The notes: generated from the sequence alone by a model not told the origin. A DNA stretch of 64,000 nt from Methylobacterium aquaticum (GCF_016804325.1 NZ_CP043627.1:4461001-4525000), one strand, 5' to 3'; shown: positions 24,457 to 34,928, counted from the first letter of the stretch. Translations and numbers: made by a program.

Positions 24457-26177
24457 GCGGTCTCTCCCTGGGTTGCTGCGGCTTGTGCCTCGGCCTGCCG
24501 GCGCAGGGCGAAGCGTTGCAGCTTGCCGGATTCGGTCTTGGGCAGGCTTTCCACGTAATGCACCGCCCGCGGGTACTTGTAGGGCGCGAGGTCGTTCTTG
24601 ACGTGGTCCTGCAAGGCCTTGGTCAGGGCCTCGGTCCCGGCAAGGCCCGGATTCAGCACCACGTAGGCCGCGACGATGCGGCCGCGCTCCGGGCAGGGCG
24701 CCGCGACGACGCCCACTTCCGCCACCGCCGGATGGGCGAGCAGGCTCGCCTCCACCTCGGGACCGGCGATGTTGTAGCCGGCCGAGACGATCATGTCGTC
24801 GTTGCGGGCCTGGAACCAGAAATAGCCGTCCGCGTCCTGCAGGTAGGTGTCGCCGGTGACGTTCCAGCCGTCCTGCACGTAAGTCGTCTGGCGCTCGTCG
24901 GCGAGGTAGCGGCAGCCGATCGGCCCGCGCACCGCCAGCCGCCCCGGCATCCCAGGCGGGCAGGGCCGGCCGGCCTCGTCGATCACCCGCGCTTCGTAGC
25001 CCGGCACCGGCCGGCCCGTGGCGCCGGGGCGGATCTCGGTCTCGGGCGAGGCGATGAAGATGTGCAGCATCTCGGTCGCGCCGATGCCGTCCATCAGCTT
25101 GATCCCGGTCGCCTTCAGCCAGGCGTGCCAGGTCGGCGCCGGCAGGGTTTCGCCGGCCGAGACGCATTTTCGCAGCGACGACAGGTCGTGCTGGCCGATC
25201 AGCCCGAGCATCGCCCGGTAGGCGGTCGGCGCGGTGAACAGCACCGTGGCACGGTACCGGGCGATGGAAGCGGCGAGGTCCGCCGGTCCCGCCTTCTCGA
25301 GCAGCACCGCCCGGGCGCCGACCCGGAACGGGAACAGCACCAGCCCGCCGAGGCCGAAGGTGAAGGCGAGCGGCGGCGAGCCGATGAACACGTCGTCCGG
25401 CGCCGCCTGCAACACCTCGCGGCCGTAACAATCGCAGATCACCAGGAGGTCGCGGTGATAGTGGATCGTCGCCTTCGGCAGGCCGGTGGTGCCGGAGGTG
25501 AAGCCGAGCAGGCACGGATCGTCGGCCCGGGTCGGGGGCGGGTCGAACCGGTCGGAGGCCGTCCCGAGGAGATCGCCGAGGTCGCCCCCGGCGGTGCCGC
25601 GCCAGGTCACCACCCGCACCGGATCGGCGCGGCCCTCCGCGGCCTTCGCCATCTCGTCGATCAGGCCGGCATCGCAGAGGGCGAGCGGGATGCGGGCCTT
25701 GTCGAGGATCTGGGTCAGCTCACGGGCCCGCAGCAGCGGCATCGTCGCCACCACGATCCCGCCCGCCTTGATGATGGCGAGGTAGAGCGCGACCTTGGTC
25801 GGGTTGTTGGCCGAGCGCAGCAGCACCCGTCCGCCCGGCACGAGGCCGAGCCGATCGACCAGGACGTTCGCCATCCGGTCGATCTGGCGGGCCAGCTCGG
25901 CATAGGTCCAGGTCACGTCCGGCCCGACGAGGGCCACCCGCTCGCCGCGCCCCTCCGCCACGTGCCGGTCGACCAGCTCGACCGTGGCGTTCAGGTGCTC
26001 GGGATAGCCGAGCCGGTCGAGGTTGACGAAGTCCGGCATCCGGTCGGGCGGGGGCAGGTTGTCCCGCACGAAGGTGTCGGGGCGGCGCGCCCACGGGCTG
26101 TCGCCGGGGCGGGGCCCGGTGGGATGCGCGACGGCCGGGATCTCCGGCATAGGGGCATTCTGCACGGCAGCCTCCAT
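24453..26177 (-). CDS. Benzoate/2-aminobenzoate-type CoA ligase
   Basis: The 574-residue adenylate-forming enzyme activates an aromatic acid to its CoA thioester with ATP. Motifs are in order: GFTSGTTGLPKATIHYHRD (P-loop-like, ~220-238), the IGATEM core (~365), GWNVTGDTYLQDADGYFWFQ (hinge region, ~440) and the C-terminal LPKTESGKLQRF with the catalytic lysine (~553). It resembles the benzoate-CoA ligase family, which includes 2-aminobenzoate-CoA ligase (AbmG) of Azoarcus. The neighbouring fused monooxygenase/reductase and RidA favour 2-aminobenzoate over benzoate. It overlaps RidA by 4 bp and follows the acyl-CoA dehydrogenase by 15 bp. Confidence 0.9.
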   Translation of the reverse strand: MEAAVQNAPMPEIPAVAHPTGPRPGDSPWARRPDTFVRDNLPPPDRMPDFVNLDRLGYPEHLNATVELVDRHVAEGRGERVALVGPDVTWTYAELARQIDRMANVLVDRLGLVPGGRVLLRSANNPTKVALYLAIIKAGGIVVATMPLLRARELTQILDKARIPLALCDAGLIDEMAKAAEGRADPVRVVTWRGTAGGDLGDLLGTASDRFDPPPTRADDPCLLGFTSGTTGLPKATIHYHRDLLVICDCYGREVLQAAPDDVFIGSPPLAFTFGLGGLVLFPFRVGARAVLLEKAGPADLAASIARYRATVLFTAPTAYRAMLGLIGQHDLSSLRKCVSAGETLPAPTWHAWLKATGIKLMDGIGATEMLHIFIASPETEIRPGATGRPVPGYEARVIDEAGRPCPPGMPGRLAVRGPIGCRYLADERQTTYVQDGWNVTGDTYLQDADGYFWFQARNDDMIVSAGYNIAGPEVEASLLAHPAVAEVGVVAAPCPERGRIVAAYVVLNPGLAGTEALTKALQDHVKNDLAPYKYPRAVHYVESLPKTESGKLQRFALRRQAEAQAAATQGETA

Positions 26178-26192
26178 CGGACGAACCTCCTC

Positions 26193-27338
26193 TCAGGCGA
26201 GAATCTGGCGGGCGATGACGAGCTTCTGGACCTCGGTGGCGCCCTCGTAGATCCGCAGCGCCCGGATCTCGCGGTAGAGCGTCTCCGGCACCGAGCCGGA
26301 GCGGACGCCCTCGCCGCCATGGAGCTGCACCGCCCGGTCGATCACCTCCTGCGCGGCTTCCGTCGCCACCATCTTAGCCATCGCGGCCTCGCGGGTGATG
26401 CGCGGCGCACCGGAATCCCGGGTCCAGGCGGCGCGGTAGACGTGGAGCGCCGCGGTATCGATCGCCGTCGCCATCTCGGCGAGGCTGGTCTGGGTCAGCT
26501 GCATCGCGGCGAGCGGCGCCCCGAACAGCTTTCGGGTCTGCGTGCGGGCGAGCGAGGCATCGAGGGCGCGGCGGGCAAAGCCCAAAGCCGCGGCGCCGAC
26601 GGTGGACCGGAACACGTCGAGCGTCGCCATCGCGACCTTGAACCCGGCCCCGGCCTCGCCGATGCGGTTTTCGACGGGGACGCGACAATCCTCGAAGCGC
26701 AGGCGAGCGAGCGGGTGGGGGGCGATGGTGTCGAGGCGCTCGACGATCGTCAGGCCGGGGGTGTCCGCCGGCACGCACCAGGCCGAGAGGCCGCGGGCGC
26801 CCGGCGCCTCGCCGCTGCGGGCGAAGACGACGTAAAGGTCGGCGATGCCGCCATTCGAGATCCAGGTCTTCTCGCCGTCGAGCCGCACCGTGCCGTCGGG
26901 CATCGGCTCGGCGGACAGGGCGATCTGGGCCACGTCCGAGCCGGCCTCCGGCTCGGTCAGCGCGAAGGCGGCGATGCGGCGCCCGGCCCTGACCCCGGGC
27001 AGCACCGCCTCGCGCTGCGCCGCCGTGCCGGACAGCGTCAGCGCCCCGGTGCCGAGGCCCTGCATGGCGAAGGCGAAATCGGCGAGCCCGTCATGGCGGG
27101 CGAAGGTCTCGCGCAGGAGGCAGAGCGCCCGCACGTCGAAACGCCCGTCCTCGGGGGCGGCGTAGCGCAGGAAGCCCGCCTCGCCGAGAGCCGCGACGAG
27201 GCGCCGGCACGAGTTATCGACGTCGCGATGGTCGACGAGGGCCGGCACCGTGCGGGCGGCCCAGTCGTCGGCTTGCGCGGCGAGGTCGCGGTGGCGGGGC
27301 TCGAAGAACGGCCAGTCGAGGAAGCTGCGGTCGGGCAT
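26193..27338 (-). CDS. Acyl-CoA dehydrogenase
   Basis: The 381-residue flavoprotein oxidises an acyl-CoA to the enoyl-CoA. Family signatures are present: the FAD/substrate segment [15 protein letters not shown] (~132-146), [18 protein letters not shown] (~164-181) and the C-terminal [24 protein letters not shown] helix (~335) with the [22 protein letters not shown] tail in two parts. In the 2-aminobenzoyl-CoA pathway a dehydrogenase of this type would act on the alicyclic CoA ester after ring reduction. It is the first gene of a four-gene coupled unit; a palindromic repeat separates it from the enoyl-CoA hydratase upstream. Confidence 0.92.
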   Translation of the reverse strand: MPDRSFLDWPFFEPRHRDLAAQADDWAARTVPALVDHRDVDNSCRRLVAALGEAGFLRYAAPEDGRFDVRALCLLRETFARHDGLADFAFAMQGLGTGALTLSGTAAQREAVLPGVRAGRRIAAFALTEPEAGSDVAQIALSAEPMPDGTVRLDGEKTWISNGGIADLYVVFARSGEAPGARGLSAWCVPADTPGLTIVERLDTIAPHPLARLRFEDCRVPVENRIGEAGAGFKVAMATLDVFRSTVGAAALGFARRALDASLARTQTRKLFGAPLAAMQLTQTSLAEMATAIDTAALHVYRAAWTRDSGAPRITREAAMAKMVATEAAQEVIDRAVQLHGGEGVRSGSVPETLYREIRALRIYEGATEVQKLVIARQILA

Positions 27339-27364
27339 GGTCAGGGCCTTCCCATCTGGTTCAT

Positions 27365-27507
27365 CCCACCCGCGACCTCATCCTGAGGTGTTGGTCGATC
27401 GAAGATCGACTGACCTCGAAGGAGGGCTCCAGATGTCGCTGAGATTCCTGGAGCCCTCCTTCGAGGCCCACGGCGTGGGCACCTCAGGAAGAGGTCGAGG
27501 GTGGGAG
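27365..27507. repeat. Dispersed palindromic element, family A, copy 1
   Basis: A ~143-bp palindrome with outer arms CCGCGACCTCATCCTGAGGTG and the matching CACCTCAGGAAGAGGTCG is nested around GAAGGAGGGCTCCAG and CTGGAGCCCTCCTTC. The same unit stands alone at 58114-58256 and forms the core of the MITEs at 40964-41210 and 56279-56525. Confidence 0.75.
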
Positions 27508-27532
27508 GGAGCGGGATTTCGAGGATCATCGC

Positions 27533-28366
27533 TCAGTTCCCCTCGAAGATCGGCTTGGTCTTGCCGGCGAAGGCCTCGAAGGCGCGACGGAAATCCTGGG
27601 TCTTCATGCAGAGCGCCTGGGCCATCGCCTCGGCGTCGATGGCGGCATCCACCCCCATCGCCCATTCCATGTGCAGCATCCGCTTGGTCAGGCCGTTGGC
27701 ATAGGCCGGGCCCTGTGTGAGCGCGCGGGCGGTCTCGCGGGCCGCATTCAGGGCCTCGCCCGCCGGGACCAGGCGGTTGAAGAAGCCCCAGCGCTCGCCC
27801 TCCTCGGCGCTCATGAAGCGGCCGGTATAGAGAAGCTCCGAGGCCCGGCCCTGGCCGATGATCCGGGGCAGGATCGCGCAGGCGCCCATGTCGCAGCCGG
27901 CCAAGCCCACCTTGTTGAACAGGAACGCCACCTTGGCCCCCGTGCCCGCCACCCGCAGGTCGGAGGCCATGGCGATGATGGCGCCCGCTCCCGCGCAGAC
28001 GCCCTCGACCGCGGCCACGACCGGCTGCGGGCAGGCCCGCATCTCCTTGACGAGGTCGCCGGTCATCGTCGTGAAGGCGTGGAGATCGGCCGCGCCCATA
28101 TTGGTCAGCGGCTCGATGATCTCGAACACGTCGCCGCCGCTGGAGAAGTTGCCGCCTGCACCCGTGATCACGACGGCCGTCACGCTGTCCTCGAAGCGCA
28201 GCGCCCGGAAGGTGTCGCGCAGTTCCGCGTAGCTCTCGAAGGTGAGCGGGTTCTTCTTCTCCGGCCGGTTCAGCGTCACGGTCGCGATGCCGTCTTCGAT
28301 CGCGAAGCCGAAATGCTGCGGCGTGAAGCCCTCGAGCGGGGCCGCGATGGCGTTCTGGCGCCTCAT
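27533..28366 (-). CDS. Enoyl-CoA hydratase/isomerase family protein (frame continuous with MarR)
   Basis: Counted from the internal ATG 28366, this is a 277-residue crotonase-fold enzyme that hydrates an enoyl-CoA. It has the [19 protein letters not shown] segment, the oxyanion-hole [15 protein letters not shown] (~69-83) and [21 protein letters not shown] (~118-138). A strong ribosome-binding site (AGGGAGG, 4 nt before ATG) supports independent translation. However, the reading frame is open upstream through the whole MarR domain with no stop, so a 441-residue MarR-hydratase fusion (27533-28858) can also be made. In the pathway it would follow the acyl-CoA dehydrogenase. Confidence 0.88.
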   Translation of the reverse strand: MRRQNAIAAPLEGFTPQHFGFAIEDGIATVTLNRPEKKNPLTFESYAELRDTFRALRFEDSVTAVVITGAGGNFSSGGDVFEIIEPLTNMGAADLHAFTTMTGDLVKEMRACPQPVVAAVEGVCAGAGAIIAMASDLRVAGTGAKVAFLFNKVGLAGCDMGACAILPRIIGQGRASELLYTGRFMSAEEGERWGFFNRLVPAGEALNAARETARALTQGPAYANGLTKRMLHMEWAMGVDAAIDAEAMAQALCMKTQDFRRAFEAFAGKTKPIFEGN

Positions 28367-28858
28367 TGTGCCTCCCTGACGTTCTTGCTTGGGTTTCGCC
28401 GTCGTGCCCCCCACCGAGGCCTTGAGGGCGGAGAGCTGGGTGGACAGGGCCTCCTGCTCCGCCGGGCCGAGGGCGCCGACGAGTTCGGCGATCCAGTCGG
28501 CATGGGCCCGGGCCATCTCGGCGAAGGCGCTGCGGCCCTGCGGGGTGAGCCGCACCTGCACCGCCCGGCGGTCGGATTCCGAGACCTGGCGGTCGATCAG
28601 TTCCTCCTGCGCCAGCCGCTCGACGAGGCCGGTGACGTTGCCGTTCGAGACCATCATCCGGCGCGACAGCTCGCCGAGCTGGAGCCCGTCCGGCGCACGC
28701 TCGAGCTGCGCCATCATGTCGAAGCGCGGCAGGGTGGTGTCGAAGCGGTCGCGCAGGCGGCGGCGGATCTCCGCCTCGATGGTGTTGGCGGTGGTGAGCA
28801 GGCGCAGCCACAGCCGCAATTCGGTGCGGTGGGCGGGGATCTCCGTCGGGGCGTTCAC
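28367..28858 (-). CDS. MarR-family regulator domain (no own stop; reads into enoyl-CoA hydratase)
   Basis: From GTG 28858 (GGAGG ribosome-binding site, GTGA overlap with the SDR stop) the frame encodes a winged-helix MarR protein of about 155 residues. It has [40 protein letters not shown] (recognition helix) and [20 protein letters not shown] (wing). It then continues through a Lys/Gln-rich linker ([12 protein letters not shown]) straight into the hydratase without a stop codon. The feature end here marks the domain boundary, not a stop. MarR proteins often sense aromatic acids or their CoA esters, so it is the natural regulator of this catabolic block (inference). Confidence 0.8.
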
Positions 28859-29616
28859 AGCTCGCCTCCCGCCACCGCGATGGCCTGCCCGGTGACGGCG
28901 CCGGCGCCCGGGCCCGCGAGCCATCGGACCGCGTCCGCCACCTCCTCCGGCCGGATCAGGCGGCCCATCGGGTTGTGGCGGGTGAACTCGGTGAGAAGGT
29001 CGTCGCGATCGCGGCCGGTCTTCGCCTCCAGCCCGTCGATGGCCGTGCCGACGAGGTCGGTATCGGTGAAGCCGGGGCAGACCGCGTTGACGGTGATGCC
29101 GGTGGCGGCGAGTTCCAGGGCCAGCGCCCGGGTCAGGCCAACCACCGCGTGCTTGGCGGCGCAGTAGGCGCCGACATAGGCGTAGCCCTTGAGGCCGGCG
29201 GTGGAGGCGACCGAGACGATCCTTCCCCCGCCATTCGCCTTCATGCCCGGCACGACGGCGCGGGCTGCGACCAGCACCGGCTCGAGGTTGAGCGCCATCA
29301 TCCGCCGCAGGGTGTTGACGTCGCTGCGGGCGAGCGGCGCGGTCTCGGCGCCGCCGGCATTGTTGACCAGCACCGCGACCGGGCCGGCCTGCTCGGCGGC
29401 ATGGGTCAGGGCACGCTCCAGGGCCGCCGCATCGGTCACGTCCGCCGCGACCGCGTGGGCGGCGCCGAGTTCCTGGCGGGCCCGCTCGGCGCTCGCAGGC
29501 GTGCGGCCGAGCACGGTCACCCGCTCCCCCGCCGCCACGAACCCGGCCGCGATCGCCCGCCCGATGCCGCGGGTGGCGCCGGTGACCAGGATGTGGCGGG
29601 GAGGGAGGTTGGTCAT
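28855..29616 (-). CDS. Short-chain dehydrogenase/reductase (3-hydroxyacyl-CoA dehydrogenase-like)
   Basis: The 253-residue SDR has the Rossmann motif [13 protein letters not shown] (~11-23), NNAG (~84), the catalytic serine in [11 protein letters not shown] (~135), and YCAAK (~150; the Y-x-x-x-K pair). [13 protein letters not shown] is at ~180. It oxidises or reduces a hydroxyl at the expense of NAD(P). Next to an enoyl-CoA hydratase and an acyl-CoA dehydrogenase, it is the likely 3-hydroxyacyl-CoA dehydrogenase step of the aromatic pathway. It overlaps the MarR start by GTGA. A GATATTTCAA motif lies immediately upstream of its start codon. Confidence 0.9.
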   Translation of the reverse strand: MTNLPPRHILVTGATRGIGRAIAAGFVAAGERVTVLGRTPASAERARQELGAAHAVAADVTDAAALERALTHAAEQAGPVAVLVNNAGGAETAPLARSDVNTLRRMMALNLEPVLVAARAVVPGMKANGGGRIVSVASTAGLKGYAYVGAYCAAKHAVVGLTRALALELAATGITVNAVCPGFTDTDLVGTAIDGLEAKTGRDRDDLLTEFTRHNPMGRLIRPEEVADAVRWLAGPGAGAVTGQAIAVAGGEL

Positions 29617-29617
29617 G

Positions 29618-29635
29618 GATATTTCAACCTTAAAG
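29618..29635. promoter_or_regulatory. Putative MarR-type operator upstream of the SDR gene
   Basis: GATATTTCAACCTTAAAG lies directly before the SDR start codon. Fifteen of 18 positions match the sequence at 36615-36632 upstream of the fused monooxygenase gene. Binding by the adjacent MarR protein is inferred. Confidence 0.45.
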
Positions 29636-29667
29636 GATTTGGGCGCGGGTCGTTTTCGTAGAGCACT

Positions 29668-29777
29668 TTCCCCTCCCCCTGTGGGGAGGGGCTAGGGGTG
29701 GGGGTGGCGCCGGATTGACCGCGCGCTCTACGCGGCACCACCCCCACCCCTGACCCCTCCCCACAGGGGGAGGGGAA
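29668..29777. repeat. Dispersed palindromic repeat, family D, copy 1
   Basis: This inverted repeat has arms TTCCCCTCCCCCTGTGGGGA..GGGGTGGGGGTGG and the matching complement, separated by a short variable loop. It fills the gap between the flavin monooxygenase and SDR genes. A second copy lies at 59830-59942. Confidence 0.7.
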
Positions 29778-29781
29778 GGAG

Positions 29782-31038
29782 CTAGACCGCCACCCGCAGC
29801 GGGCTCACGTTCCCCGCCACCGCGAAGCCGGCCTTGCCGGCATAGCCGCCGACGATCGCCTGCCTCTCGGCATGGCTCAGCACGTCCTCGATTCGGGAAA
29901 ACCCCGCCGGCGCCCGCTTCTCGACCTCGTCGATCACCCGCTCCGGCCCGCCCTTGCGGTTGAGCATCACGATCTCGGCGGTCTTCGGCCGGCGCTCGGC
30001 CTCGTAGGCATGGAGCGCCTGCATCGGGTGCTCGGACCGGGCCAGTGCATCGCCCAGCGCCCGCGCGTCGAGGATCGCCTGCGAGGCGCCGTTGGACCCG
30101 ACCGGGTACATCGGATGGGCCGCATCCCCCAGGAGAGTCACCCGGCCATGGGTCCAGCGCGGCAGCGGATCGCGGTCGCACATCGGGTATTCGAAGATCT
30201 GCGGCGTCGCCTCGACCAGCGCCGCGAGGTCGAAATCCGGCAGGGCGAAGCGACGGGCGTAGGGCAGCACCTGCGAGCGGTGGGCGGGGCGCGACCAGCT
30301 CTCCTTGGGCGGCGGAGACACCTTGCCGTCCGCCATCTTCACGAACACCACCCAGTTCATCAGCTGGCGCCCGTTCCCGGCCTCGGCGATCGGGTAGAGC
30401 ACGCATTTGGCGCCCATGCCCCCGCCGATCGCCATGGTGCGGCCGTCGCCCCAAGGACCCCATTCGGTGGCGCCGCGCCACATCAGCACCCCGTCCCAGC
30501 GCGGCGGGCCCTCGTCGGGGAAGAATTTTTTCCGCACCACCGAGTGGATGCCGTCGCAGGCGACCAGCACGTCGGCCCGGATCGTCCGGCCGGCATCGCC
30601 TTTCAGCGAATCGGTGAAGTGGGCGGTGACCCCGCCTTCGTCCTGCAGGAAGCCGGAGAGCGCCAGCCCGGTCCGGACCGCGTCCGGCCCCAGCCGCTCG
30701 CGCACCGCATCGTAGAGGACGGCCTGGAGGCGCCCGCGATGGATCGAGAATTGCGGCACCGGATGGCCGGCCTCGATCCCCCGCGGCTCGCGCCAGACCT
30801 CCTGGCCCTGGCGGTTGTAGTAGGCGAGTTCCTTCGTCCGGATCGCCACCCGGTCGAGGGCCGGCAGCAGGTCGAGTTCGGCGAGTTCGCGGATCGCGTG
30901 CGGCAGGGTGTTGATGCCGACCCCGACCTCGCGCACCTCGGAGGCCTGCTCGACGATCGTGGCGCGGATGCCGCGCCGGTGGAGCATCAGGGCGGTGGCG
31001 AGCCCGCCGATCCCGGCGCCGACGATGAGGACGCGCAT
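29782..31038 (-). CDS. FAD-dependent aromatic-ring monooxygenase (salicylate/3-hydroxybenzoate hydroxylase-like)
   Basis: The 418-residue flavoprotein has all three class A monooxygenase motifs: GAGIGGLATALMLHRRG (~7-23, FAD), the DG motif in VLVACDGIHSVVRKKFF (~162-178), and the GD motif in TLLGDAAHPMYPVGSNGASQ (~295-314). It would hydroxylate an aromatic acid using NAD(P)H and oxygen. It is coupled to a cupin gene (4-bp gap) and to the liv transporter set. Its place in the CoA pathway is unclear; it may handle a related aromatic substrate or an alternative entry branch. Confidence 0.88.
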   Translation of the reverse strand: MRVLIVGAGIGGLATALMLHRRGIRATIVEQASEVREVGVGINTLPHAIRELAELDLLPALDRVAIRTKELAYYNRQGQEVWREPRGIEAGHPVPQFSIHRGRLQAVLYDAVRERLGPDAVRTGLALSGFLQDEGGVTAHFTDSLKGDAGRTIRADVLVACDGIHSVVRKKFFPDEGPPRWDGVLMWRGATEWGPWGDGRTMAIGGGMGAKCVLYPIAEAGNGRQLMNWVVFVKMADGKVSPPPKESWSRPAHRSQVLPYARRFALPDFDLAALVEATPQIFEYPMCDRDPLPRWTHGRVTLLGDAAHPMYPVGSNGASQAILDARALGDALARSEHPMQALHAYEAERRPKTAEIVMLNRKGGPERVIDEVEKRAPAGFSRIEDVLSHAERQAIVGGYAGKAGFAVAGNVSPLRVAV

Positions 31039-31042
31039 GGCC

Positions 31043-31501
31043 TCACTCCGCGTCCGGGGGCGGCAGGAAGTCGACCTCGTGCTTGGCCGAGATCGCCACC
31101 ACGTCGGCCGGGTTCGCCTGCGGCCCGAGATTGTGCAGGGCCCAGAACAGGTCGTAGAGGCGGCGCGCCGGCGAGACCCAGAACACGCATTTCACGTCGG
31201 CGTCCGTCCGGTTGAACAGCCCGTGCGGCTGGCCCCGCGGCAGCCGCACCGTGTCGCCCGGCTCGGCCACGCTCTCCTGTCCGTCGAGCACGGCGGTGAG
31301 CCGGCCTTGCAGGATGTACAGGAACTCGTCCTGCGTCGGGTGGATGTGCGGCGGCACGAAGGTGCCCGGCGGGAAGGTGGCGTGCCAGGACAGCGAGCTC
31401 TCGCTGTGCTGCTTGGGCACGTAGATCTGCCCGAGGATGTTCCAGCGGACGCCCTCGATGCCGTCACCGGCGCGGGTGATGCCTGCGGTCATGGGGGTCA
31501 T
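31043..31501 (-). CDS. Single-domain cupin protein
   Basis: The 152-residue cupin has both conserved motifs: PPHIHPTQDEFLYILQGRL (~50-68; two histidines and the glutamate that bind metal) and PGDTVRLPRGQPHGLFN (~81-97; third histidine). It may be a small dioxygenase or isomerase acting on an aromatic intermediate, or a stabilising accessory of the flavin monooxygenase 4 bp downstream. It begins 23 bp after livF in the same operon. No substrate can be assigned. Confidence 0.85.
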   Translation of the reverse strand: MTPMTAGITRAGDGIEGVRWNILGQIYVPKQHSESSLSWHATFPPGTFVPPHIHPTQDEFLYILQGRLTAVLDGQESVAEPGDTVRLPRGQPHGLFNRTDADVKCVFWVSPARRLYDLFWALHNLGPQANPADVVAISAKHEVDFLPPPDAE

Positions 31502-31524
31502 GCGGTCACTCCGTCGCAATCGTT

Positions 31525-32219
<695 letters not shown>

Positions 32220-32220
<1 letters not shown>

Positions 32221-32972
32221 CAGGCCGCCTCCTCCTCGCCGAGATAGGCGGCGCGCACCGCCGGATCGGCGCGGACCATGGCCGGCGCGCCGCTGGCGAT
32301 GACGCGGCCGTAAACGAGCACGCTCATCCGGTCGGCGAGCGCGAACACCGCGTCCATGTCGTGCTCGATCAGCACGATCGTGTGGGTGGATTTCAGCTCG
32401 CGCATCAGCTCCACCAGGATCGCCGATTCCTCCGGGCCGGTGCCGGCGAGCGGCTCGTCGAGGAGGAGCAGGCGGGCCTTCGTCGCGAGCGCCACCGCCA
32501 GTTCGAGCTGGCGCTTCTCGCCGTGCGACAGGCTGCCGGCCCGGCGCGCGGCGCGGTCGGCGAGGCCGACGCGGCCGAGGGCGTCCATCGCCTCACGGTT
32601 GAGCTTGGTCTCGGTCGCGGCGGGGCGGAAGAACCGGAAGCTCGAGCCGGACCGGGCCTGGACCGCGAGCGCCACGTTCTCCAGCACCGAGAACCCGTCG
32701 AGGATCGAGGTGATCTGGAACGAGCGGGCGAGCCCGCGACGCACCCGCGCCACCATCGGCAGCGCCGTCACGTCCTCGCCGGCGAGATGCACCGTGCCGG
32801 AATCGCTCGGCAGGCTGCCGGAGAGCTGATGGATCAGCGTGGTCTTGCCGGCGCCGTTCGGGCCGATGACGGCGTGCAACTCGCCCGACGCCACGTCGAG
32901 GCTGACGTCGTCGGTGACCTTCAGCGCGCCGTAGGACTTGCGCAAGTTACGAACGGAGAGGAGCGAGGTCAC
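32220..32972 (-). CDS. livG: Branched-chain amino acid-type ABC transporter ATP-binding protein LivG
   Basis: The 250-residue ATPase has a Walker A motif (VIGPNGAGKTTLIHQLSG, ~35-52), a LivG-type SFQITSILDGFSVLENVALA (~84-103), the signature SLSHGEKRQLELAVALA (~147-163) and a Walker B motif (RLLLLDEPLAGTGPEES, ~167-183). GTG 32972 is the start (GGGAGG upstream), giving a GTGA overlap with the livM stop. It pairs with LivF to energise the LivHM permease. Confidence 0.93.
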
Positions 32973-33958
32973 GCGCGCCTCCCGATCTTCGCCGCCAGCC
33001 CGGCGAGCCCGCCGCGGGAGAGGAGCACGACCGCCACCAGCATCACCCCGAGGCCGAGGCGCCAATGGTCGGAGTAATGCGCCAGCACCTCTTCGAGCGC
33101 GATCAGCGCCGCCGCCCCGACCACCGGCCCGACGAGCGTGCCCATGCCGCCGAGCACCACCATGACGATCAGTTCGCCCGAGCGCTGCCAGCTCATATAG
33201 GCCGGCGAGACGAACTCGGCCTGGTTCGCCAGCAGCACCCCGGCGAGGCCCGCCACGGCCCCGGCGATGACGTAGGCGGTGAGCCGGTAGGGCAGGGGCG
33301 AGAAGCCGATCGCCTGCATCCGCACGGCGTTGTCGCGGCTGCCGCGCAGGACCCGGCCGAAGCGCGAGGCGACGACGCGGCGGAGCACCAGCAGCGCGAC
33401 CGCCAGCACCGCCAGCACGAGGTAGAACAGCGCCGGATCGCCCTCGATCAGCCGCATCCCGAACAGGGTCGAGCGGCCCGACAGCGGCAACCCGTCGTCG
33501 CCGCCGTAAGCGGCGAGCGAGACCATGAAGAAATACGCCATCTGCCCGAAGGCCAGCGTGATCATGATGAAGTAGACGCCGCGGGTGCGGAGGCTGATCG
33601 CCCCGGTGACGAGGGCGAAGAGCGCGCACATGCCCGCCGCCACCGGCGCCTGCACCGCGAGATCGCGGATGCCGTGGGCGTCGAGGATGCCGACCGCGTA
33701 GGCGCCTAAGCCGATGAAGGCGGCGTGCCCGAACGACACCATCGCGCCGTAGCCGAGCACGAGGTCGAGGGAGAGGGCGGCGAGCCCGAAGATCATCATC
33801 CGGGTCGCGGTGACGACCAGGAACGGCAGGCCGGCGGCTTCCGCCGCGACCGGCAGGGCGGCGAGCGCCGCGAGCACCAGCCCGGCGAGGCCCGCGCCGG
33901 AGAAGGCGGCCCGGCGCCGGGGCGGCTCGGCGGTGATGCGGGCGACGAGGGCGGTCAT
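32969..33958 (-). CDS. livM: Branched-chain amino acid-type ABC transporter permease LivM
   Basis: The 329-residue permease has about nine to ten membrane segments. Family features include LSLDLVLGYGAMVSFGHAAFIGLGAYA (~62-88, in two parts), GVYFIMITLAFGQMAYF and the permease loop NLVMVVLGG-like IVMVVLGGMGTLVGPVVGAA (~272-291). It overlaps livH by ATGA and livG by GTGA, so livHMGF are translated as one unit. Confidence 0.93.
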   Translation of the reverse strand: MTALVARITAEPPRRRAAFSGAGLAGLVLAALAALPVAAEAAGLPFLVVTATRMMIFGLAALSLDLVLGYGAMVSFGHAAFIGLGAYAVGILDAHGIRDLAVQAPVAAGMCALFALVTGAISLRTRGVYFIMITLAFGQMAYFFMVSLAAYGGDDGLPLSGRSTLFGMRLIEGDPALFYLVLAVLAVALLVLRRVVASRFGRVLRGSRDNAVRMQAIGFSPLPYRLTAYVIAGAVAGLAGVLLANQAEFVSPAYMSWQRSGELIVMVVLGGMGTLVGPVVGAAALIALEEVLAHYSDHWRLGLGVMLVAVVLLSRGGLAGLAAKIGRRA

Positions 33959-34878
33959 CGGGAGCCCCGCGCCGGAAACAGGCCGGAGGGCCGGAAGAAC
34001 AGGACGGCGGCCATCAGGATGTAGATCAGCATCGGCGCCAGCGTCCGCCCGGTCTGCGAGGCGGCGGACGCATCCATCACGCTGCGCAGCAGGATCGGCC
34101 CGAAGGTGCGCCCGAGCTGGTCGGCGAGACCGACGAGGAGACCGGCGACGAAGGCGCCCCGCACCGAGCCGACCCCGCCGATGACGATGACCACGAAGGT
34201 CAGGATCAGCACCGAATCGCCCATGCCGGGATCGACCGACAGGATCGGCGCCACCATCGCGCCGGCGAACCCCGCCAGCATCGCGCCGAGCCCGAACACC
34301 ACCAGGAACAGCCGGCGGATGTCGATGCCGAGCGCCGCCACCATCGGGCCGTTGCTGGCGCCGGCCCGCAGGCGCATGCCGAGCCGGGTGTGGTTGACGA
34401 GGAGATGGAGCCCGAGGGCCGTGGCGAGGCCGGCGGCGATGATCGCGACCCGGTAGAGCGGGTAATGCAGGGTGCCGACGAGGTGGACCGAGCCCGACAG
34501 GGCATCCGGCACCGGCACGCTCATGGGTGCCGCCCCCCAGACGATGCGCACGCCCTCGTTGAGGATCAGGATCAGCCCGAAGGTGGCGAGCACCTGGTCG
34601 AGATGGTCGCGCCCGTAGAGGTGGCGCACCACGAGGAATTCGAGCGCCAGCCCGAAGGCGAGCGTCGCCGGCAGCGCCAGCAGCAGCCCGAGGCCGAAGC
34701 TGCCGGTGGCGGCGGTGAACGTCGCCGCGAGATAGGCGCCGATCATGTAGAGCGCGCCGTGGGCGAGGTTGATGAGGTCCATCACCCCGAAGATCAGCGT
34801 CAGCCCCGCCGCCACCAGGAACAGCAGGATGCCGAGCTGGACGCCGTTCAGCGCCTGGATCAGGAACAGGTTGAGCAT
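33955..34878 (-). CDS. livH: Branched-chain amino acid-type ABC transporter permease LivH
   Basis: The 307-residue permease has about eight membrane segments. It begins with the typical MLNLFLIQALNGVQLGILLF and GLTLIFGVMDLINLAHGALY; RLGMRLRAGASNGPMVAALG and VVIVIGGVGSVRGAFVAGLL lie further on. ATG 34878 is chosen since the family starts here; the longer frame runs into a family C repeat. The repeat separates it from the binding protein gene, which probably shares the operon. Confidence 0.93.
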   Translation of the reverse strand: MLNLFLIQALNGVQLGILLFLVAAGLTLIFGVMDLINLAHGALYMIGAYLAATFTAATGSFGLGLLLALPATLAFGLALEFLVVRHLYGRDHLDQVLATFGLILILNEGVRIVWGAAPMSVPVPDALSGSVHLVGTLHYPLYRVAIIAAGLATALGLHLLVNHTRLGMRLRAGASNGPMVAALGIDIRRLFLVVFGLGAMLAGFAGAMVAPILSVDPGMGDSVLILTFVVIVIGGVGSVRGAFVAGLLVGLADQLGRTFGPILLRSVMDASAASQTGRTLAPMLIYILMAAVLFFRPSGLFPARGSR

Positions 34879-34928
34879 CACACGACCCGATCGCGCGGGG
34901 TTCGCCCGAAGGCGCGTGCCACCCTCGG

